Shown piece by piece: positions 11,898 to 24,165 of a stretch of DNA of 64,000 nt (position 1 is the stretch's first letter; each line of letters begins with the position of its first letter). The notes under the pieces are model-generated. The model made no database searches. It had not been told where the DNA came from and worked only from the letters and a program-made list of their open reading frames with translations. Source of the DNA: Apoderus coryli (lineage: Eukaryota; Arthropoda; Insecta; Coleoptera; Attelabidae); assembly GCA_911728435.2 (NCBI GenBank), contig OU452201.1, positions 17,670,001 through 17,734,000 of the forward strand, read 5' to 3'. The translations under genes were made by a program, and so were the position numbers.

Positions 11898-11942
11898 TCA
11901 CCACTGATAAGTTATGGATCAATGAAACGGCCTGTCTGGTGA
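11898..11942 (+). ncRNA. Hammerhead motif, family A copy 1, core mutated
   Basis: Same layout as the intact copy at 32,675-32,719: stem I TCACCA/TGGTGA, stem II around GGATC, GAAAC, short stem III and GTC. The core reads CTGATAA, so the conserved G8 is A and cleavage should be lost. Confidence 0.65.
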
Positions 11943-11983
11943 AAGCATGGTAGTGTGAACAAATTTCCAACATAGCTTAAAGT

Positions 11984-12004
11984 CTTGTTACATTATGTAA
12001 CAAG
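11984..12004. repeat. 21-bp perfect palindrome
   Basis: CTTGTTACAT, a central T, then ATGTAACAAG. It recurs in the family A copy near 38,010 and in altered form near 37,866, so it is a fixed module of that repeat family. Confidence 0.75.
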
Positions 12005-12289
12005 AAATTCGTAAATAAAGGCTCCCGCTAGGGAATTCGGGCGTATCTAGCGTTGGCAAATGGAGTCGTTACTTCTTGTCCGGCCATCGTTTGTGAACTT
12101 TGTTGCACCGGGCATATTGCCTGCTCACACTAGATGTCGTGACATATATCATGTTGTCAATTATTATTTATTTATTTTTTTGTATGAGAATATCAGTAGT
12201 AAAGCTTGTGCACCAATAAACTATTATGATTGTGGGACACAATGTCAAATGAAGTTTTCCTTAGTATTGGACTGAAAAATGATAACTAT

Positions 12290-12900
12290 TCAACCTGATT
12301 ACGCAGGCAAACAAAGCGCAATCGGAAGAGTTTAAACAAAATATCAAAATTGTTCTGAGGAGGTAGATTCCAGGAAAGAAACATTCGTAAAAACAATATT
12401 ATTATATTTGGTTTGAAAGTGAACAAAGAATCACTAATTACCGAGACTCTTACAAAATTAAATGCGACATTAGAAACAAACATTGTCTTAGCGGACGTAA
12501 ATAACATACATACCGTTGTTCAAAAATACCATCCACCCATAATTGTGAAATTTCTCTCTCATCAAAAAAAAACTACATTGTCTAGCAGTTTCAAAAAGTT
12601 GAGTTGAGGGAACAGGAGTTTCGATCTCAAACGAACTTTCTACTGAGAATAGACAGGAAAGAATGTTACTACAAAACTATTTAAACAACGCTAGAGCTCA
12701 AAATCATAACGCACGCATTAGAAGTCACGGGTTAGTCTGAAATGATATATTGTACAGACTAAACCACCTTGAAATAAATACCGAAAATACTAGTGGCACG
12801 GAAGAGTCAATAGACGATAATGATAGAACTAAGATACGAAATAAAACCGAGTCAAATGACAATATGAGTATACAAAGGTAAACAGTAGTAAGAAGAAAAT
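12290..12900 (+). pseudogene. LINE ORF1-like protein relic
   Basis: Pieces in several plus-strand frames form an ORF1-type RNA-binding protein of non-LTR retrotransposons: RKNNIIIFGLKVNKES, LNATLETNIVLADVNNIHT, PPIIVKFLSHQKK, a KGTGVSISNELSTENRQER block and LLQNYLNNARAQN. This order (IIxFGL, a degenerate RRM-like region, then IxVxFxSxxKK, then KGTxxxISxDLT) is common in insect LINE ORF1 proteins. There are stops and frameshifts near 12,385, 12,605 and 12,735. No ORF2 follows. Confidence 0.55.
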
Positions 12901-15626
12901 ACAACGTAGGAAGATTCAATACAGCCAAACCATCGAATGTAGATAATAAAATAATATTTTTGTTTTGTTTTGTATAATATTTTGTTGATATTGTAATGTA
13001 ATGTCATGCTTTATTATCTCAATTTCCTATATACATAGTATACACAATTGTCATTACCTACTTATCTAAATTGTAACCATTTTGGAATTAGCGGAATTAT
13101 GTACATTCAGAAAGAATACTAATGTTATAGCTCAGTCCGAATAAATCCCAATATGCTATTCCAAATTTTTATGGTTCGATTCAAGTTTTACGAGCGGTTT
13201 CAAATAAAGAAGAACAAACAACTAAAATAAGCTTTATTAATCTGTATTAAAGTAATGCAAAATTACTCACCATTATAGTGTTGGATCACTTTTTATTTAA
13301 AAGAAAATATTTAATTGGTTGACCCTTTTGTCAATAATTTATCGAAAACTTTATTAGAAATGAAACACTAAGTTTGTGGGCTAAAACAACTAATTTAATA
13401 ATTAAAACTAATTAAAGAAAATGAATAACAACAAGAAATAAATATGTATAAATAAAAGAAAGGGAATAAAACAATTAAGCGATAATGAAAATTTAGGAGA
13501 AATCTTAATCATTACTTGTACTACTTTGTCCAAAAACAAATTAAGATATTTAATTTAACTTTATACAATTTAGAAAACACGGCTTTACTCAATCAAGGCT
13601 AGAACGATTCTAATCTTAAAGTCCTTTTGCCTTTCCAGAATTCCTCATAACAATCCCCTAGCAGGTAATACAGAATGAAATAGGCCAATCAGAAAAAAAG
13701 ATATTTACAATATACCCAAATACAGATACATCTACAGGGTGAGAACATTACAAAATAAGATACCTACATTTTTATTTGTATGTCGACTTTAATAAAGATT
13801 CTTGATTTTGGAGTTCGCGACTGGACAAAAACCCATAATTTTTTATGCGGCGGTTATATATATTACGAGTATTTTGATATGGGAAACCGTGACGCCTTCC
13901 AACTAGCTTGTGTATATAATAATAAATGTTCGACATTTAATTTACATGAAGTTATATCGATAGTTTTGAGTGTTTAGATCACCGGGTATTTCCAACATGT
14001 CATTCTTCGAATATGAAAAAAAAAGGTTGTTCTTTAGGTACGTAACAATTCCTTTAGGCGAAAATAATATTTGTATTACTTGCAGATGTTGTAAAACCTA
14101 TATCAATAGAAGATAAGATAAATAGAAAACATACCCTTACATTTTATGACTCAAAAAGAAGAGTTTAGAACATTTGTATACAATCTACTTAAATAATATT
14201 CCCAAACTAATATAAACTATAAAACCCCAGAGACAATTACAGGGTAGGACAAAAGTAAATTCCATTGCCCGTCCATCTTATTACAAAATAATAAACACAC
14301 AAACAAATAAACACTAACATACAAAACAAGAACAGTTACCTATACTTACAAAAATATAAATTAAAAAGACGTACTTACAACATAGTAAATAATTATGATA
14401 TTTTTATTACTACAGAAATTTGGCTTAAAATAAAATAAAACGTAGGTATTTTATTTGAAAATATAGCTTGTCACAAGAGTTTTACGAGAAAGGTAAATGA
14501 CAAAATGGTCACCAAAATATTACTTTCACAATTAAATCTGGAGAGCTATTCGGGCCTTGGGGGTCATAGTTTACTTTTTATTAAATTTGCAAATACTTTC
14601 TACACACTCGGTAATAATTTTACTGAAAACTTTATTAGAAACACTCTGTTTCTGAAATCCAATAAAGTTCAAAGTAAGGCTCAGTTAAATGAACCCCGGC
14701 CGGCACCGATATGAATCAATATCTAGGTTATTTCCAAATATAACATTGCATATAATATACTTATAATAATTTAGAAAACGTTCAATTTATTATGCTAACT
14801 TTTTACAACATCTAATTTCGTATAAACAATTTATTATTATTATATAGTTTGATTGTCATTTGTTCTTTTTTCAAAACAAGTACTTAATTGATTGTTTTGA
14901 AATATATAGACCGCGAAATAGATAAGTTAGTTTTCTTAACAATAGTCAAGTACATATTATTAGAGGAACTTTAAATTATTTGTGATATTGGAAATTAAGG
15001 ATTAAATTCATGATTTTAATTAAGTGATTTTTATAGCAATAAAAAACATGATTGTTAATGATTCATGAAAAACGGTTTATTGTCTTTTATTTACGTGAAT
15101 AAATGAGGTGCGTGAAATAATTTAGAATAAATGGAAAGCTATTATTTTGATACGGTATATGAGATGTATATCAAAATATTTTAGATACTTAAGCATACAT
15201 AATTGGTAATAATTAGTTTAACCAATTTTGAAAATTCTTCCTAGTATTACCAAAATGTGTGCCTCTTCCATGCAAAATTAAAGATATACATATCTATAGG
15301 GAAACTTTACTTTAACTTTAATTTTTGCGTCATCAAATACATGAAACTAAGAGATTCATTTATTAAAAATTCCCTTAATATTATGAATATGTGCATTTTC
15401 CACGAAAACGTCAAGAGTTATCCATAGGAAAGTATTATAATATTTGATACATAATTACTATGCTCATCTAATTTTGCCTCATATACCGGGTGTTCCATTT
15501 GAAATAAACAAGTTATTTAGAATTAAAGTTTACGTTCATATAACTTATATTATTGGACACCCTGTATTTAGTATTGGGGGTTTTTTATATTTGGCGTAAC
15601 AAGTGATGAATGGGTATATTTATAAT
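12901..15626. other. AT-rich non-coding stretch
   Basis: Over 2.7 kb without a recognisable gene. Open frames at 13,780-13,977 and 14,505-14,714 lack family resemblance. A short fragment at about 15,487-15,568 has GGTGTTCCA and TGGACACCCTGTAT ends, the type of MITE terminus scattered through this window. Confidence 0.4.
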
Positions 15627-16740
15627 AATAATACATTTATTTGCATTCAAATCATAACAACGTACAGATTAAGTCAGAATATCATAAATACATAACATAA
15701 TACTGAAGTGATATGCAAAATGGAGTTGAAAACAATTAAAAAAAGTTCTAAGCTCAACCCCAAAATTCATAACTTTAGAACTAAATTTCTAATACGTCCG
15801 ACCAATAACTGCACTCCTTAGTCATGCCTTTTACTACAATCAAAGTTTACTACTTTCCACAAAAAATCTGAAAAGAAAAATTAAACAAAAAATCTATTTG
15901 AAATCCAAAAGTCGATTCCTGTATTTAAACTTAAAAGCTGTATCCCCTAACTTTTTGAAGTCCTCTGGTATGTTATTGTATAACATATAAATTTGGTAAG
16001 TAAATGATCTCTTGAATAATGAAGTTTTGTGAGGCGGGGGTGAAATAAGTCCGCGAAAACGTAAGTTCAACGTATGAAGATCAGTCCTATATTTAATTTT
16101 ATTAGAGAGGTATGGAGGACGATGGTTATTTATTATATTATGAAATAAAACTAGCGAATGTAGCTTTCTTCGATCCTGCATGCTCAGCCACATAGCCTCC
16201 CTCAATTTGTGCGAAACCGGCTCAAATTTTCTAATTCCATACACGAATCTAAGGCATGATTTCTGAACGTTTTGAATTCTGTCTTTATCAGAACAATCCA
16301 GGCACGGTCCATACACAACATCACAGAAGTTAAAGTAGCTTAAGACTAAACTATCGGTAAGTTTTTTTTTTCAAAGGCTGTGATAGTAGATGCCTATGGG
16401 GATATAACATATTTAATGACGAATATGCTCTCTGGATATTGATGCTCACATGCTTCTTAAACCGCAATTCGACATCAAATTCCAAGCCAAGATTTCTTGT
16501 TGAAGTTGAGAACTTTAAACCTGAGTTATTTACTTTGATATTCAGTTGCAACTCCAACAAGCGCCTGTTTTTACCAAAGACAAGAACGTCAGACTTAGAA
16601 GCATTGATCATGAGCCCGTGCTTTTGAGATAGCTCCACAATTCTGTTAATATCTTGATTAGCCAGATAATAGTCGTCATAAGTAAAGCTGTAGTAAATTT
16701 GCCGGTCATCCGCATATATATCAGCCTAGACTTGCTTAAA
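15627..16740 (-). pseudogene. LINE 3' half: reverse transcriptase C-terminus
   Basis: Read on the minus strand, from about 16,735: YADDRQIYYS (catalytic block, usually YADDTQIY), LMINASKSDVLVFGKNRR, TRNLGLEFDVELRFKKHV, then a frame change near 16,340 to YGPCLDCSDKDRIQNVQKSC, LRFVYGIRKF and the C-terminal YQIYMLYNNIPEDFKKL. The 3' end is at the ATTATTATT-type tail near 15,630, preceded by AATAAATG. Same family as 7,199-7,880. 5'-truncated and frameshifted. Confidence 0.75.
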
Positions 16741-18851
16741 AAGAACAAACGAATAGGTGTGAATTTTTTCATTCAAATTATGTCTATATTTTTATAAAAA
16801 TTAAAATATTTAAAAAACTATCAGGTTTAGGTGAGATATACTTTAATGAAAGTTAGGTTTATTTTGAACGGGGAATCTAAAAATATATTCATATACAGGG
16901 CATTCCATTAAAAAAAAAACACAACTATGGTAGATTTCTTATGTTTGGAACACCCTGTATAGAATCACAATATTTTTAAAATGTAGCCATAAATCATTTT
17001 TATCGAACCCATGAATAAAACTTTTAGGAAATTAAATAGTTTAGCCACACTATTCCGTGTCGTATGCCGTGAATAACCCTGTATATACAGGAAGGAACGG
17101 CCCACACTGTAGGGGTGTGATCTAAACGTCAAAAAAATAAGGAAAAACACAAATTTTCATTTGTTTTGAAGTTATAGCATAATGTACACAAAATATTGCA
17201 TTAATTTAGCTGTCCTGCGTAATAACTAGGTAATCGTAATTTTAAGTAATAATTGTTGTGCTGTCACTATTCTGTTAGTGTCAGTATAAAATGTGACATT
17301 GATTCACCGCCTGACCCTGTATAACGTTTGTACTATTTTTGGTAAATGTGCATTAATTATTAGTAAAGAATTTAAATGTTTTTGACATAACACTAATATT
17401 TTTATGATGGTTCTAAAATATTTTCTCATACATTTAAATTGTTATTTATTAACGTTTTTCCTCTGATAAGATAGATATTAGATTTATGACAAAGTTTATG
17501 TATACTTAGAATTGTATTTTATGTTATTATTTATTGATTGATAAAAAAATATCTAAAATTAAAATTTCGTCATTAATCTTTTTAATGCACCTACTTGCAT
17601 TGGAAAAATAATTTAGAAGACTATAATTTTAAGATTAAACCCAATAAGATGGAGCTTATTGAAAAAACCGTAATGTTATTATAACATACATAGTACATAA
17701 AAGCCTAATAATTTACCAATTAAAATTGTGTGTAGAAAATAAATTTATATAAAACTGAATATTATTTATTTTGTCACGGTCATACTAACAATTAAATTTG
17801 ATATTGTTATTAACTTAAGCGAAATCTAATAATTATTCATTACTTTACATTCAATCAATTGTAACTGTAACAGAAATAATAGATTATTAAAAGGTTTTAT
17901 TTTATACAGGTACAGAGTGAACCACCTAAAGGAGTTTTGTGGAGAAACTTATATTTTTTATTTTACCGCCCCATCAGGGTAGCCAGAATTTGGTTTGGAA
18001 CATTTCATGTCTTTGTAATGTGTACAACTTTACGATAATAATCGTCTATTACCATTTTAAAATATATTTGAAAAAATATTGAAACTAGCAACTAATTAAT
18101 TGGATAGTTTAAATTCAGGTTTTGTGGTGAAAAAAAGTTAAATTACAGCTTTATTTCAATAATTTACAAATAGACGCTCTTAAAAAATAAAATAGTTAAA
18201 CACACATTTGTGGACAATTTAAGTTTAAATAGAATACGTTCTAAGCATGTTTTTGCTTTTTTAAGAGCGTCTATTTGTAAATTATTAATATAAACTCTAA
18301 TTAATTTTTTTCTATTTAAAAAGAAAACAAAAGGAAAATGACAAAAAATAGTGACTTTTGTTGGCAATTTTTTATTTTTTTTAATAATTTTTTAAAACGG
18401 TTAGCCTTAAACTAAAAACATTTGATATCAATAAAAAGTAAGGGGTTTTCTCGAATTTAAGCAGATTTACAGGGTGTCCCATTTAACATTTTCCCAAAAA
18501 AATACAATTTAAAAAATGTGACCACCCTGAAAAATTACAAAGGAATTCAAAAGGACCTGACACGAAAAATTGGTATGTTTTTGGTTTCTGTAGTACCCAC
18601 AACGGCTTAAATTTATGTCAAAATTCACTCTTACAAATATTTCCAAAAACTACTGGACCTAGGCATATCGTGGAGTCGACATATTTTATTCATTAACTGA
18701 GATTCATTCGTTCGTATGGGCGGGTTAGGATCTCAGATTTTTTCTATAACTATAACTTTGCCGTAGTATTCACCGTTCTGAAGTTAACCTTAAAGATTGA
18801 AACACCGAATACCAAGTTTAAAGATGATCAGTTTAACAGTTGAGAAGAGTT
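16741..18851. other. AT-rich DNA with short MITE-like termini
   Basis: No gene. CAGGG-type termini occur at 16,897-16,962 (CAGGGCATTCCA and GGAACACCCTG, a short foldback), near 17,080, 17,320 and 18,473, apparently ends of small non-autonomous elements. A 29-bp inverted repeat lies at 18,159-18,290. Confidence 0.4.
18159..18290. repeat. Inverted repeat, ~29-bp arms
   Basis: AATAATTTACAAATAGACGC near 18,159 is the inverse of the sequence around 18,262-18,290; the arms continue into TCTTAAAAA. The spacer is about 70 bp. Confidence 0.7.
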
Positions 18852-19260
18852 TATAAAGCGATTGAAACTAAAGTGTTTAGTCTCAAGTCTCGCGTTAACA
18901 CACCGCAGTCCAGTTAGCATCTGTTACAGCCTTTACGTCTCATCACACTAACGCAGACAAGTGCCCGGTGTAGTGTTAACCTCGACCATTGGTGGAGATC
19001 CACTGCTGGGTCCACGACTCTGAATGTACAGCGTATATCCCCCCTGTGATGACACCGATCGAAGTGGCGCTAGTCACCGTCCCCAACAGCTCAAACGACG
19101 GCTCAGCTACATGACCGGCAGATAAACTGCACATAAAATCGTCTCGGATACTAGAATCAGAGTGATCTGATTCCGTCACCTCAAGCGGCTTGCCAGGATT
19201 CATGCTCTCTCTCAAGTGAATGTCTTTCGCTCAGCTCAGAAGCCTCGTACTCAACGAACC
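18852..19260. promoter_or_regulatory. GC-rich island with TATA-like start; possible promoter or solo LTR
   Basis: A CpG-rich stretch stands out sharply from AT-rich flanks. TATAAAG at 18,852 is followed about 30 bp later by TTTAGTCTC, a spacing typical of arthropod core promoters. The minus strand keeps a 79-codon frame open (19,215-18,976; GHVAEPSFELLGTVTSATS), with no family I recognise. It could be a host promoter with an untranslated first exon (Graf's 5' end is missing), a solo LTR, or coding. Confidence 0.3.
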
Positions 19261-21249
19261 TTTTGCTTGCTTTTAAGTAAATCTCATGAATTTGATTGTT
19301 TTAAATCGACCAAACCTATAATTTTTCGTTCGACATGCTATGAAATAACTATTAAATGCCAAGTAATATCGAAGAACTTGAGAGTGTAATTAACAAAAGT
19401 ATTCATTGCTATTATAATGACTTTGTATATTATTCTTTTATTAATAAATAATATTCGACAGATATGATTGTGAAATAAATTTGCCTCATTGCCAAACTTT
19501 GTTTTTGGGTTTGGGAATATAAAGAAGCGTCATTAAACCACTTTTTCCATTCATAAAACCTTCAATGGGTCACGGAACTAATTGTGTGTGTTGTCCTTCA
19601 ATCAGATACCTTAAATACCAAAACCATACAATCAAATATATAATAGATATAGGTAATATTATGTGATGCTCTAAAAAAAGAAAACCGGAAATTATTATTG
19701 TTAAATGACAGCTCTTTTGTATAAACTATTCGAATGTATGTACGCAATACTATATACAGTGTGATGTTTATTGAAAATTCGAAAACTGTAGGAAATGTAC
19801 CAGATTGGACATATTCTGCCTAACGAAATTTTCAAATGTTACATTTTTCTTGTCAGAGGGGTGACTAATATGCCTTTTACAAAATAATAAAAAATCAGTA
19901 ACACACTGAAATTAGACCCTGGGTTAGACTGAGGCGCTGCTGATTTAAACAAAATCCCTAGCACAGCTTAACACAATCAGCTAGCACTCTGGGTTGGCGG
20001 GAAAGGTTTGCGCTTATCTTTGAGCACGACGCTGATTTTTGGCATATAATAGACCCTGTATTAATATTTATCAAAACAGTTCAAGGTTCTCATAAAATTA
20101 CTATTTTTGAGATATAAATAGTATCTAAATCTATTATATTCTATATAATTCTTTTGGACTCTCTGCTTATACATATATCTATGAAAAGTGACCAATTTTG
20201 GACAATCACCTTGTACAGACTCATATCATATTTTTTGAAAGTAATAATTATGACTACTACTAACTCAAATGATTTACGTCAATATTTTTGATGTTAAAAT
20301 ATTTTTATTGGTAGTATAAAGATATATTGTTGCTAAAAATAAATGTACAACCCAATATTTCTATCAAGTGTTATTGGAATTAATAGTGACACTTAAAATC
20401 CATTATCGTTATTATCATTAAACATTTCGCATCTATTTATATAATATTTAGGGTATAATTTGTCTGACTTAGCTGCCCTCTTTATTTGGAACATGATTGA
20501 TTTTTGTTGGTTGTGCATAAATTATTTTTGAGGATTATTTATATTGTGATAGATAATCTGTTGGTGGACTTTCTTGTCACTCCAAATGTGTTTTTCTCCT
20601 TCATGGCAACGTCGCTTCTATGATTTTGACTCGACTGTTATAGTGTTTCTAAAGTTAGTTTAAAATGATATAAAAAACCACAACTCGATATCCCTTTGTA
20701 ATGTCAATACCGACCGCCCCTTTTAATTTTTAATAACAATACATGTCCTACGATATTTTAAAAATCCTTTATGTATTAACAATTGTATGTTCATTTGTAT
20801 AAAAGTATACTGTATTTTTCCTTGCCGCTCCAACATATAAACCTACGCTGAAAAAGACTGTTTTTGTTGTTAGAAGTTTAGACATAGATGCACACGTACC
20901 TAGTCCGTGTTTATAACAATTAATACTATTCTTAATACTTTTAATGCATATCTAAGTAGATACATTTATAATAATATGCTTCTGATATTAATAACTAACA
21001 ACAAATTTTACTCACTTAGTCAGTGACATTTTCTATAGAACGTAAAATTTTTATAATATGTGTATTCGTCACTTCATTATTTTCAGACGTTAACTGATGA
21101 TAAATATTTAAAAGAAGAGGCTGGCTTTGCACATGTAAATCTTGATGCCAACGTGTCGTATACCGTATCGTCTGCTGGCCGTGTCTGATACAGTAACTGC
21201 AAAAAGTTTCATCCACTTGAGCTTTTATTAAAAATTATTATCTAATTTG
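19261..21249. other. AT-rich DNA, nothing recognised
   Basis: No motif or terminal repeat assigned. The frame at 21,016-21,216 (minus) lies next to the Tc1 relic but shows no transposase block. Confidence 0.35.
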
Positions 21250-21279
21250 ATAGATCTTCTTTCATTTTATTAATCTAAG

Positions 21280-21720
21280 AAAAACTATTGAACAGATCAT
21301 GGTTACAATATTCTGCCACCGTGTTTTACTGTCGGATACAAATTTTCTTGTTTAAATTCCACATTAAGTCTTCGCCATACCATATTATGATGTGCATCCA
21401 TATTATATTTAATTAATCTGAGAAAATAACACGTTGCCAAAAATTATTTGTCTCATTCATATATATTTATTTGCAAACTCTAATCCTTTTTTTTTTTTTC
21501 GATTAATCATTAACCCAATACTTTTTCCAGTCACTGTAGTTATTTTTATTACTGTCGGTACTCTTTGGCAGGCATTATTTATACGTCTTATAAACGAGGG
21601 AGAAATCAAAAAACGCTGCATTCGATGCCCTATTATAATGTACAGTGGCATGGGAACGGATAGCCCCGGTAGAAACATAAAGTTTATATATTTTACATTG
21701 ACTTTGGATAGACTACACAT
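21280..21720 (-). pseudogene. Tc1-like transposase relic
   Basis: The minus strand reads LEFANKYI, then NNFWQRVIFSD around the first catalytic Asp, NMDAHHNMVWRRLNVEFKQE and LYPTVKHGG. This is the FWxxVIFSDESKxN, VWRxP, PTVKHGGGSVMVWG segment of Tc1 transposases. Stops follow the Asp, the GGG is decayed, and the C-terminal two thirds are gone. Long dead; no terminal repeats found. Confidence 0.6.
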
Positions 21721-22202
21721 GGAAATATTATTGTCAGTGGCGTATCATATCCAATTTGCATGGATTTACATATTTCTGTAAAATTGTCACAATGTTAAAA
21801 AAACGTGACATTAGATAGATATTGGTAAAAGATGATATTTGAGTTAAAGCGGACCCATCTTGTCTGGTATTTCTTTAATAAATTTTACAAATTGCTAACT
21901 ATTTTAATTTAATTTAATTTAATTAATTTTTTTAAAAACTTATAGACAAAGTAATTAATTTTGCATTGTTTGGAAGTGAGTAGCGCATAAGACAAACAAT
22001 ATTAATATGAAAAATCTTTATTAGTGTAATTTTATCACAATTACAAAATCAGAATTAAGGCTAGTCGTCAGAGCTTTACCTCTCAGACCAATGAGAGGTA
22101 AAGCTCTGACTGAAACAAGTTCGAAAGTTAAGAGTATCCTTCATTTATTTTCTTTTACCAGCAACTGTTGCTGTATAGCTATGATTTCTCCTCACAAAAA
22201 AG

Positions 22203-23042
22203 CTTTTTTTTTTTTTTTTTTGAAGGGTCCGTACGACTTTAGTCCCCGGTTTCACTGCAGCCTCATGGGCTTATTGTGAAAATCCCCGTATATTATGCCA
22301 CCCAATCCAGCAGCCCTGTACCCTCCACTAACTTGTGGAGTTCAGTTATGTGTTGGGTGTCAATATCTGCTGGCGCAATCAGCGCATGCCCAAAAATAGC
22401 GTGTCGTCTTCGTTGTAGAACTACACACTCACATATTACATGGTAAGCTGTTTCAACTGCCCCATTACACAATCTGCATTGCAGGTCCCCATTGTACAGC
22501 CCCATCTTATTTAGGTGGTCTCTCAGAGCGCAATGCCCAGTAAGGAGTCCCATAGTTATTCGTATATGACTCCTGCTTAATGATAGCAGTTTTCCAGTGC
22601 GTTTTGTTGCTGCACCAGGTATAAACCTCTTCCCATGCTCCTGCTTGGGAATATGTTGCCAATATCTCTGGTGCTCGCTTTTGGCCCAGCACTTGAGGAG
22701 TTCCCTCGCCGTTCTTTTAGACAAGCCCAGCACAGGTTCCGTGCCAGTATATGTGGTTTCAGAGGCTTGTCTAGCCAGCCAATCCGCTCTCTCGTTGCCT
22801 TCTATTCGCGAGTGCCCCGGGACCCACACTAGATTAACCCTATTGTGGTCCGCCAAGGCCCTAATTTCTGTTTGGCATTTCCATACCAGTTTGGTTGTAA
22901 CCTTGGGGCTTCTCAGAGCCTTTAAGGCCGCCTGGCTATCTGAACATATATTGATTCGCTTGTTTGTATAAGCCCTCAATCTGTTTAGTTTTGCACACTG
23001 TAGAGACACTGCACTTAATAATTTTAATCTAGTTAGGGCCAT
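22203..23042 (-). pseudogene. LINE RNase H domain and 3' end with poly(A)
   Basis: An uninterrupted 249-codon minus-strand frame (23,042-22,293). It encodes a retroelement RNase H: NICSDSQAALKAL (catalytic Asp), LVWVPGHSRIEGNERADWLA (His/Asp block), then the C-terminal zinc-knuckle-like region CRLCNGAVETAYHVICEC. This arrangement is typical of I, R1, Loa and related LINE clades, where RNase H degrades the RNA of the hybrid. The 3' UTR ends in an A tract on the minus strand (T run at about 22,203-22,222). It is 5'-truncated in RNase H, at a site just before 23,042. The intact frame suggests a relatively young insertion. Confidence 0.8.
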
Positions 23043-23833
23043 ATAAGCTCCCTATTTCTAGCAACAACTCTGCCAAATTTCAAAGACATCCGTAAGGAGA
23101 TATTTGATTTAATTAAAAAGAACCGTTTTCTGCAAAAAAACTTTAATATTGGAAACAATGCATTTCCGGACGTATGTTTATGGGAACTTTACTTTATAAA
23201 ATGACATGAGAAATCATCCCCTTAAATATTTCCGCGTCTTTTTGAAACACCCTGTATGGACGATATCTCGTATATTCAAATTAGAACAAAACCATCATAG
23301 ATGGAATGGATTACTTCAAGTAATCATTATTATTGTCAAGTTAGATGATTTTGTAATTTTCATGAAGGAAAAGCCCTTCTATGACGTACCTAATGAACTA
23401 TGTTGAAGGGTGTGAATGGAAAGCTTGATTTAAAAGGATTAGGTTATAATATCGACTTGTGCCTCACACCAATCTACGTCATTCATGCATATAGTGTTAA
23501 TGGGAGGGTATAGAACCGTATTATGAATATTTAAACTTTTTTTTCTTGGGAAAAGTCATGTTTGCTTCTTCTCGATATTTTTGGCCGTATTTTGGCATAT
23601 TTAAAAGTGCAACAAATTAGTGCGAAGGATAATAGGCTTATTATTATCCATAAAAGAAAAAACAATGTCTCTCATATAGGTACAAAAATGATTTAATCAT
23701 GTTTGTCATAGTAGTGAAACTTTTGTACGCATTTTATTTCTAAAACTAAATAATAAAAAAGATACTTTTACTTTCCGCATAGGGAAAATATTGTGAACCC
23801 CCAAAAAAACATTCTTTAAATAAAGACGGATAT
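23043..23833. other. AT-rich spacer
   Basis: No gene recognised. A CACCCTGTATGG fragment near 23,250 matches the MITE-type termini seen elsewhere. Confidence 0.35.
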
Positions 23834-23871
23834 AAGCAAGTCACTGCAAACTGGTTTGCAGTGACTTGCTT
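23834..23871. repeat. Perfect 17-bp hairpin, 4-nt loop
   Basis: AAGCAAGTCACTGCAAA, loop CTGG, then its exact complement. It lies directly at the start of a family C repeat copy (CAATTGAGCTAAATTTTGG). Confidence 0.8.
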
Positions 23872-24060
23872 GAAGTTGTTTAAACCAATTGAGCTAAATT
23901 TTGGTATGTGAGTTTGGGGCACTCCTAGGATCAAGCCATTAGATTTTGGTTGTAATCGCTTAAACCCTGTGTAAGGGGTGGCCATAACCACTAAATTTTC
24001 ATATAACAGTAGGGGTCGAGTAATTTTAAAGCAGTATTTAGTTGGAACGTATATATTATA
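23872..24060 (+). repeat. Family C interspersed repeat, copy 1
   Basis: Shares blocks with 33,640-33,830: CAATTGAGCTAAATTTTGG, TCCTAGGAT, CCATTAG, TTTTGGTTGAAATCGCTT-like, and CAGTAGGGGTC. The two copies differ by many substitutions. Possibly a SINE or LINE 3' end; origin not resolved. Confidence 0.6.
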
Positions 24061-24090
24061 TAACAAATAAAATACAATATATTTTACCCC

Positions 24091-24165
24091 GTCACCGTTG
24101 GGTCATTGATAGGGCGTTCTCTTCGCGTGCGGAAGGTTATACGCGTTCAAGTCCTAGCTGTGGCA
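24091..24165 (+). tRNA. tRNA-like sequence / tRNA pseudogene
   Basis: GTCACCG and CTGTGGC form a 7-bp acceptor stem with one mismatch, followed by A. TTGGGTCATTGATAG resembles an A box and GCGTTCAAGTCC a B box. A T-run 5 nt downstream (24,170-24,178) would end Pol III transcription. The T-stem pairs badly and the D-stem is not convincing, so this is probably a decayed tRNA or a SINE head rather than a working tRNA gene. Confidence 0.4.

Larger units (their letters stand above)
11780..12160 (+). repeat. Family A repeat, copy 1 (hammerhead-bearing)
   Basis: A block R (GGCCATCGTTTGTGAAC, then CACCGGGCAT, then CACTAGRTGTCG, TTGTTGTCAAT) occurs twice in direct orientation at about 11,789-11,865 and 12,083-12,157. 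Between the two lie the hammerhead motif, a 21-bp palindrome and the block TAAAGGCTCCCGCTAGGG. The same modules recur at 32.7 kb and 37.7-38.0 kb. The about 294-bp period looks like a partial tandem dimer. Confidence 0.7.

Noticed and set aside
13780..13977. 65-codon frame with Cys and Tyr residues as a small secreted protein
   Set aside because: No signal peptide, no family resemblance, and no splice context.
21434..21781. 115-codon plus-strand frame as a membrane protein
   Set aside because: It runs antisense across the Tc1 transposase relic, and its hydrophobicity reflects T-rich sequence.
22597..22971. Plus-strand 124-codon frame
   Set aside because: Shadow of the RNase H frame on the minus strand.
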